Shown here: positions 17,949 to 24,090 of the stretch, in pieces | Layout of the letters: every line of letters begins with the position of its first letter | Position numbering within the stretch: position 1 is the first letter of the stretch | NCBI GenBank assembly: GCA_023375785.1 | Contig: SZWC01000583.1 | Span: forward strand, 214,983-239,072 | Direction of reading: 5' to 3' | Length of the DNA: 24,090 nt | DNA from: Penium margaritaceum | Taxonomy: Eukaryota; Streptophyta; Zygnematophyceae; Desmidiales; Peniaceae | Notes under the pieces: model-generated | Seen by the model: the letters and a program-made list of their open reading frames with translations, nothing else | Told to the model about the DNA's origin: nothing | Databases searched by the model: none | Translations under genes and position numbers: made by a program

Positions 17949-20128
17949 GTAAGCTATTGTGCTAGAAAGAAAGACGGCAGTAAGATCAGCATGTGAGACA
18001 CGCATTGCAAGAGATGATTGAATGCCATATGTTTTGCTGTGGAAGTCAGAACGGGACGATGAGTCACGGGTCACAGAGATCTAAGACATCGATGTTGTAC
18101 AGAAAACAAATGAGTGAGTGAGCATCGAGCTTGCTATTACTCGCTATCCTCGAGCGTGGTGGAATCGAACCACCACCTAACCGAATGAGGCAAAAGCTGT
18201 CACACGTACCACCGGTCATGAAACCAGCCGCAAATAGGTTTGGGAGAATACCTGGCTATCCAATACAAAGTCAGCAACAACAATTTACACAACCATAAGG
18301 CAAAAACATTTTTCTGAAATGCGAGGAGAATGTAGGCTCGTGAAGTCCTCCAACCACTTTGCCAAGGGGCTGTTCTTGTCGTGTAGTCTGGTCGAGACAA
18401 TGGAGAGGCTAGTGGCAGAGCCTCCCTCTGGTAAGTCACTTGCATTAGTGAGGTGAGTGTACAACGAGCCCAGATTTCACTGTGTGGCACCAACACATAA
18501 CCAACAATCACGAGCCTTGTAGTAAGTGGTTTGTGGTACATTGAATGTAAACCACGCCATGCATTGACACTGCACTGCATGCGTTGCGGACATAACATAT
18601 CTTAGACTTCTTTTGGGCACCTCATGCATTTTCTATGATGCATGGTCACATGCATTATTCTTTGCGTGACCATGTCGTATGCACTGCATCTTGAACACAG
18701 TTGTATGAGCTACATAGGTATAAAACTTGGGTACATGAAACTTGCACCCCCCACGTAATGTATGTTTTGAATATGCAATCTTGGACACGAAGGCAAGGTA
18801 CCATATCCACCTCTGTATTAGCACCATCCTCCATTTGCGCGATCAATCCATAACTTGGTTTCCTGGAAGGTTTTGGCATTCGAGGACAGAATTTTGGTTG
18901 GCCTCAATCCCTCTTGAAGCACCATGGCTCGTGGCACGAGTCCATTGTGCTGCGTAATATTGACATAACACTTCATGTGACACATAGGCCAGCTATGGGA
19001 TAACGGCCACAGGGATCTTCCCAAGGGAAAACAACAGAAGGAAGAAATAGAAGGAAATTCCAAGCAAAAAAGAAGAAAACAAAACCTGAAGGCCTCATAG
19101 CTACATGAATACAACTTGATTTGGACGGACTGACCTTTCATTTCCTGATGGTAATGGACTTTCACCATTAGATTCAACACCATAGAACTTTATTTGAATG
19201 CAATTTCATTTAATTCACTGAAGGGCTTGGGTAATAGCAACTACAGCAGAAGGAGTTGTGGCATCACAACTCACTACAAGGCCGGTGGGAAGTTGTTGAC
19301 TTGTGTTTGCTCCAACACGTCGTGCCCGTCCACCTTGTTTGTTAGCCTCAGCCGCATCGCCATCCCTTTTTACAGAGAGAAGAGGGATGAAAACAAGAAT
19401 GTCAAGAAAAATGATATAGTTTCCAACATATGAAATTTTTTGCAAAACTTTGTGTGTTTAGCCTCAGCCGCATCGCGAGCAGTGTCTGCATGAAGCATAG
19501 TAACAGAGTGACAATCAAAGCAAAGCATGAGGATGTGGTATCTACACAAGCGGTAAGACGAAGTACCTTCACCTCTTTAAACCAGAAGAGAAGTGTTATC
19601 TCACAAGTTTGGAACTTATGTGAAGATTCCATGATGTCTGTTTGACCTACTGCTTGCATGTGCTAGTCTACCGCTCCTGTCAATTCTAGCAGAGATATTG
19701 CGCGTCCGCCTCTTATTCAAGTGGATGGGGACAAGGTATGATCCAGACAGTGCCAACGGCACTGATAATGGCTTGGGGCTTCATTAGATTTATAATTTGA
19801 CTATGGATTTGCAATTTATAGGAAATATCGCGCGAGATCGTCCCAAGAACAGGGTCGATCCATGAAGAGTTGAGGAAGTTATGCCCAGCCAAAGGTTGGA
19901 CCTGCCGAGGGGAAAACAGGTGACAGGAATTCATCCCCGAGGGTCAAGGCTCGACCCTCAGAAGACCGCAATGAGGCCAAAATGAACCTTGCGATTCAGT
20001 TAGCCAATGAATCAAGAATCATTGAGAGCCAAGAGCACTTCAGAATGACGTCCCAATGTGTTATTGCTAGAAAGGGCACTTCGGGCGGCCGTCACTACCA
20101 CTCGTGGTGCGGCTAGTGGCAGATTGCT
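17949..20128. other. About 2.2 kb without recognisable genes
   Basis: Open frames are short and show no family motif. Visible structure is limited to the T-arm-like palindrome at 18156-18176, a 9 bp inverted repeat CATGGTCAC/GTGACCATG at 18641-18674, and a direct repeat TTAGCCTCAGCCGCATCGC near 19342 and 19458. Part of 17949-18500 could be the LTR of a lost copia element. The stretch before 20129 may belong to the gypsy element, but I find no protease motif there. Confidence 0.5.
18156..18176 (-). other. tRNA T-arm / Pol III B-box-like hairpin
   Basis: The minus strand has a 7 bp stem GTGGTGG/CCACCAC around a 7-nt loop TTCGATT, giving GGTTCGATTCC, a perfect B-box consensus. No matching acceptor 5' strand or D-arm is found within about 90 nt upstream, so this is not a canonical tRNA gene. 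A tRNA-derived SINE remnant is possible. Confidence 0.4.
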
Positions 20129-21615
20129 ATGGTTCACGAGGAGCTTCAGAAGGTGTCTACGGAGTTCGATGACGTGTTCCCCGACACCCTCCTAACAGGT
20201 CGGCCACCGAAGCAGGACGTGGACCATCGAATTGACCTCAAACCTGGAGTGTGTCCACCTGTTCTTACAACATACCGCGTGACCGATGCACAGCTGCAGG
20301 AGCTCAAGAAGCACCTGACCGATATGACGGAGCAGGACTTCATCCGTCCATCCTCGTATCCTTCTGCTACACCTGTCTTGTTTGTGCAGAAAAAGATGAG
20401 GGAGATGTGCATGTGCGTGGACTACCGGACGTTGAACGAGTTGACCATCAAGAACCGGTGTCCACTTCCACGAGCTGAGGAGCTCCTTGATCAACTTTGT
20501 GCAGCTCCCTTCTTTACAAATATTGACCTCCAATCTGGCTACCACCAGATCTGCATCACATCAGATGATGTGAAAAAGATGACCTTCTGCACCCGTTATG
20601 GTCACCACGAGTTTCTCGTGATGCCTTTCGGGTTGACCAATGTGCCGGCCACCTTGATGGCAGCGATGAACATCTTTCAGCCTTACTTGGATGAATTCAT
20701 AGTGTGTACCTTGACGACATCTTGGTGTATAGCATGGTGACGGAGGCACATGAGGAGTATGTGAAGAAGGTCCTCAAGATTTTGAGGAAGGAGAAGTTTT
20801 TTTCAAAGCTCTCTAAGTGTAAGTTCGCGGTGGAAAAATTTGAATTCCTCGAACACATAATTGGAAATGGACATATTTCCATGGACGTGCATAAGATGTC
20901 GGCCACGTAAGAGTGGCCAAAGTTGCATAGTGTGCACGATGTGCAAGTATTTCTTGGTTTTTTCAACTACTACTACAGGTTTATCCTTGTCTATGCGGGA
21001 GTGTTAGTGCCACTCTCCAATCTCACTCGTAAGGATCGCGAGTAGAGTTGGAGAGTTAGTCAACAAGAAGCCTTTGAGAATCTCAGAAAGGCCCTGACTT
21101 CCATGCCGGCCTTGCACTTAGCCAATAGTGACTGAGAGTTTGAAATGGAGATGGATGCATCAGACGTGGCCACTGGAGGAACAATATTCTGGAACTTGGC
21201 CACGGGTCAAAACCGGTCGCTTACTACTCGCACAAGTTACGTGGGATGGAGTTGAACCATGCCATCCATAACAAGGAGATGCTTGTCGTAGTCGCATCCT
21301 TAAAAAACTGGCAGTGCTACCTCAAGGCACAGAAATTCACGGTTTACACTGATCACCACGTGTTGAAGTACTTCATGACGTAGCCGAACCTAAGCCGGCG
21401 GGACGTGCGTTGGGTGGAGTACCTCAAGCCACACTTCGACTACGAAATTGTAAACAGGGCGGGTCGCATCAACCGAGCCAACGCACTCTCATGGAAACCG
21501 GACCTGATGACGCGGGTCGCGTCTCTCACCATCCACAAGGATGCCTTCCTTGTAAAGCTCTTCATGGAGGGTTACGAGGTGCATGGGGAATGTGACACTC
21601 GGAGATTTTTCTTCG
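20129..21615 (+). pseudogene. pol: Ty3/gypsy reverse transcriptase-RNase H pseudogene
   Basis: The plus strand shows [66 protein letters not shown] and [16 protein letters not shown], the standard gypsy reverse transcriptase blocks. The catalytic YLDD follows at about 20706-20717 but in another frame, after a one-base loss near 20700. The connection domain (FLGFFNYYYRF) and RNase H (MEMDASD, then YYSHKLRGMEL and KFTVYTDHHVLKYF) follow with at least one more frameshift near 21205 and stops near 20910, 21042, 21132 and 21380. The RNase H end DYEIVNRAGRINRANALSWKPDL closes the recognisable part near 21510. No integrase follows in this orientation. Confidence 0.92.
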
Positions 21616-21619
21616 AGGC

Positions 21620-21731
21620 ATCGTATTGGCGACGTCGCGGCACACATCAGTAGGTCTGGTCGTTGTGAGAGTGCGTCAGCTGGGTTGATGCGACCTGGCC
21701 GGCACACGATCTCGTAGTCGAGATCATGTAC
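21620..21731 (-). pseudogene. Inverted Ty3/gypsy RNase H C-terminal fragment
   Basis: On the minus strand this short piece reads LDYEIVCRPGRINPADALSQRPDL, the same RNase H ending as the plus-strand copy at about 21435-21510, but with different codons and residues. It must come from another gypsy copy rather than a local palindromic duplication of the identical sequence. It occupies the gap between plus-strand RNase H and plus-strand chromodomain, where the integrase should be. Confidence 0.75.
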
Positions 21732-21733
21732 AC

Positions 21734-21901
21734 AGGGAGTATGCAATCAAGGAAATTCTCAGACATTGACGTTGTGGGAAAACGACCGAGTTTCTTGTCA
21801 AATGGCACGGCTACGATACCACATACAACAACTTGGAGCCATGCAACAACCTCTGAGATGTATATCATCTCATTGATAGCTTCTACAAGCGCCACTGGCC
21901 T
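21734..21901 (+). pseudogene. Chromodomain of the gypsy chromovirus (degenerate)
   Basis: A 56-codon plus-strand frame includes YAIKEILRH, a stop, FLVKWHGYD, NNLEPCNNL, a stop, and DVYHLIDSFYKRHW. The pattern of a hydrophobic first strand, the LVKW-GY core, the LEP-NL segment and a C-terminal helix is the chromodomain found at the C-terminus of chromovirus integrases, which directs insertion to modified histones. It has lost the W of the usual TWEP motif (NLEP here) and carries two in-frame stops, so it is nonfunctional. Confidence 0.8.
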
Positions 21902-23984
21902 ACATCTACAAATGCGTCCGGGAGTTGCAGCTAAAAGGAGGGGGCTGTTTCATCCAAGATGTACACGAGTCACTAAACTGAACGATTTGGTATCTTTTTC
22001 GTTACACCTGTGGTCCACCACATCTCGACCTTGAGACATTTTACGCCGATCGGCCGAGGGTATTTTGGCCACCTCCTCCAACCTCCGGTGTTTCGTTCTC
22101 AAAGGATCAGGCAGATTCGACGACTTCCTATAATGGTCAACTGGAATGATGTAAACTATATCAATGTTTTGATACTGCTTAGAAACGTTCTCAACGGTGG
22201 TAGACGTATATAATGCCACGCCTTGATTTTCTCCAAACCCTCGACTTCTCACTAATTTTCTCGAAACGACAACTCACGACGTGATGTCATACGCATCAAT
22301 CTAATCAAGCGTCCAAGACTTGGCATAAGCCTCGTTATGTTTATCACTATTGTATACATGTATTCGACATGTCCGACACTTGTCTCCAAATTACATTTTA
22401 TGTTAAATACAAATTATCTAAGTGTCCCAATTCCTCCAATGGTCTTTTGCTTAGTGCCTCATCCCTGTGAACCATCCTTGTTGTGCACGGCGTAACATGA
22501 CAAGGGGAAGTTTTCCTGTAGGAAAGAAATGGGATACCATTATTTATTACTAGTTTGAATAGAAAAAATGGTGATCACCTCCAATTTGTTCATGCATGAC
22601 CCTCATGTACCTCAAGCTTAGAACAATAAGCCTCATCCACCCCTACCCTGGAACAATAATCCCCATTCGCACCCACCCATCAGCCCCTATCCGGCTACAA
22701 AAAACCCCATCCGTCTAACCATTTTTACCATGCTCAGATAGCAAGACTTGTTGCTGCATGAGCATGATGAAAATGGGCAACAGTCTAGATCGTTGCCCTC
22801 CATTGCAGTCGTCGCGATGGAGGGCCATGAGCTAAACCGTATTCACGGGTTGGAGGGGGGACTTAGTCAACAAAAGTGCCGGCCAACGCTTGTCGGTTGG
22901 CAATTTGTCAAACGCCACCTCCCCCCCTCCTCTTTCTCCCCCACCCCCCTCCCTCTTTGTCCCCCCTCATTTCTTGGTCATGGTCATAAGACACACAAGT
23001 GGCCTCTGAACTCTGCCCATACACGTGCTAGCACTGCAGGTGACAAAACTGAAGTGAAGCTCAAGGCACACACATGATGGACCATGCACCACCGGCACCT
23101 AAGTGAGTGCAAGATTGGCACCTGCAGCATCATGATCAGTTTGAGAGCAGAATTGCAGGTTAGATCATAATGTGCTTAGCTGCTACATAACTGTTGAAGA
23201 AGATAGGATGTTTAGATCAAGAAAATAATTGACGCAATAGCCAACGAGGATACATATGGTGAATGGTCACGAGTGCGCATGGGCATCACATGCCGTTGGA
23301 TTGGGTTGTGCGCAACCCAACGGCTCTTACAACCGTTGAGGAGCCGCCGTCCCTACTTTGGGGAAATTCGCAAGGAGAGCCTATCGAATCTTCTTGCTAC
23401 AAGCTAGCCCATGTCAGAACTTTGGGTATCATTGACTACTTTAACACCATTACACATGCCTAGCATCACAAGTAAGCACAAATAGGAGCTACTACTTCAA
23501 CACTACACCATAAGCATACATGGAAAAGCACTTGATTCAACGCCCCAGCCCAGGGGGAGGATGGTTCGCCAAGCTGATAGCAGCACCATTCTTGTAGACA
23601 TGGCTGATGTCATCATCATTGGTATGCACGGGAAGTAGCTGATGTGAGTGCCACCATGGGTGTCAGGAAAAAGTTTGGCTGGTGTGGTGCACAAGAAGGG
23701 GGGAGATGGGGTGAGGATCAAATGCTAGCCAGTGCCTGATTCCAGTCAACTCAGGCATGATGAAGGAACTAGGGGTGTGGCACGGGTAGGAGCACCGATG
23801 GCACAAGACGAGCAACGTGACGGATCCCACACAAGGTGCAGCAAAGTGGGAGTTATATTGCCATCAGGTGTGTGAAGCCCTGCAGGACATTGGGAGTAGC
23901 AGACAAGGAGAGAGGTAATCCAGGCCATCTGCCATGTGCGTGGGCACGGCACGTGGCACAGACGAGACATCAAATGCCGGAAAG
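21902..23984. other. Right flank, no recognisable genes
   Basis: Open frames are short, overlap on both strands and lack known motifs. Minor structure includes a pyrimidine-rich tract around 22918-22975, an 8 bp stem hairpin TTGGGTTG/CAACCCAA at 23301-23320, and twofold GGAACAATAA near 22620 and 22650. No LTR matching the gypsy element could be recognised, so its 3' boundary is unknown. Confidence 0.5.
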
Positions 23985-24090
23985 GGAGACGGAAGAGGAG
24001 GACAGGGAGGAAAAAAAGGAGGAAGAGGAGGATGAGGAGGAGGAGGAGGAGGATGAGTAGGAGGAGGAGGAGGGGGAGGAGGGGGAGGAG
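23985..24090. repeat. GAG/GGA-rich purine microsatellite, running off the window
   Basis: From about 23985 to the end the plus strand is almost pure purine with imperfect GAG/GGA triplets. Any frame across it gives a Glu-rich product, which I do not take as a gene. The repeat continues beyond the window. Confidence 0.85.

Noticed and set aside
8354..18364. Isolated A-box-like CCACTTTGCCA at 18354-18364 as the partner of the B box at 18156-18176
   Set aside because: The boxes are about 180 nt apart, too far for a tRNA-type promoter without an unusually long intron.
18641..18674. 9 bp inverted repeat CATGGTCAC/GTGACCATG
   Set aside because: Short arms, no flanking duplication and no companion features; could be chance in this length of DNA.
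19690..19970. Possible exons with GT/AG-like borders upstream of the gypsy element
   Set aside because: A GT after 19733 and an AG near 19821 with open frames around them could be chance; no homology or additional splice signals support a gene.
23301..23320. 8 bp stem hairpin TTGGGTTG-TGCG-CAACCCAA
   Set aside because: No T-run, gene end or repeat context; too little to assign a role.
23836..24060. Plus-strand frame with a Glu-rich tail
   Set aside because: The acidic tail is only translation of the GAG microsatellite; the upstream part has no recognisable domain.
1..24090. CRISPR arrays, operons, toxin-antitoxin or phage-like modules
   Set aside because: No regularly spaced repeats, no clustered same-strand prokaryotic genes; everything recognisable is eukaryotic retrotransposon or DNA-transposon sequence.

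Overview
The window reads as repeat-dense nuclear DNA of a eukaryote, most likely of the green-plant/streptophyte lineage. The evidence is three Ty1/copia-type LTR retrotransposons (two primed by the plant-typical initiator-Met primer site TGGTATCAGAGC or a one-base variant), a decayed Ty3/gypsy chromovirus, a foldback DNA-transposon-like element, long C/G homopolymers, and no bacterial-style operons, promoters or ribosome-binding sites. The species cannot be fixed from sequence alone; a charophyte alga or other early-diverging land-plant relative is only a guess. I recognise no host single-copy gene.

Layout. 1-2933: low-complexity and unannotatable DNA (a 31-C run at 422-452), holding a ~470 bp terminal-inverted-repeat foldback element at 1207-1675. 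2934-9043: element C, an old, heavily mutated full-length copia element on the minus strand (LTRs 2934-3523 and 8477-9043, primer site 8465-8476, broken gag and pol). 9044-17897: element B, a different, degenerate copia element on the minus strand, whose RNase H region was split by element A. 9486-16047: element A, a young full-length copia element on the minus strand and of the same family as C. It has two 563 bp LTRs differing at 9 positions by eye, a perfect 5 bp target duplication CCACA, primer site and polypurine tract. After B come an orphan primer-site-like motif (17937-17948), a tRNA T-arm-like palindrome (18156-18176) and about 2 kb without recognisable genes. 20129-21901: a plus-strand Ty3/gypsy pseudogene with reverse transcriptase, RNase H and a C-terminal chromodomain; in place of the integrase there is a short inverted RNase H fragment from another gypsy copy. 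21902-24090: no genes; pyrimidine- and purine-rich simple sequence, ending inside a GAG-rich microsatellite.

How it works together. Only element A looks recently mobile. Its pol frame keeps integrase, reverse transcriptase (YVDD) and RNase H motifs. In this assembly it is interrupted by a single-N contig join flanked by a 217 bp duplicated overlap, probably an assembly artefact. Upstream, gag and protease are disconnected by three lesions: a 17-nt templated inverted insertion near the gag start, a one-base slip in the Gly-rich region, and a 13-C run between protease and integrase. The relative order of events is C and B first (both decayed), then A into B. I found no convincing new defence, biosynthetic or regulatory system. 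The most unusual structures are the hairpin-rich element near the left end, the Pol III promoter-like boxes in both LTRs of B, and the inverted RNase H fragment in the chromovirus.
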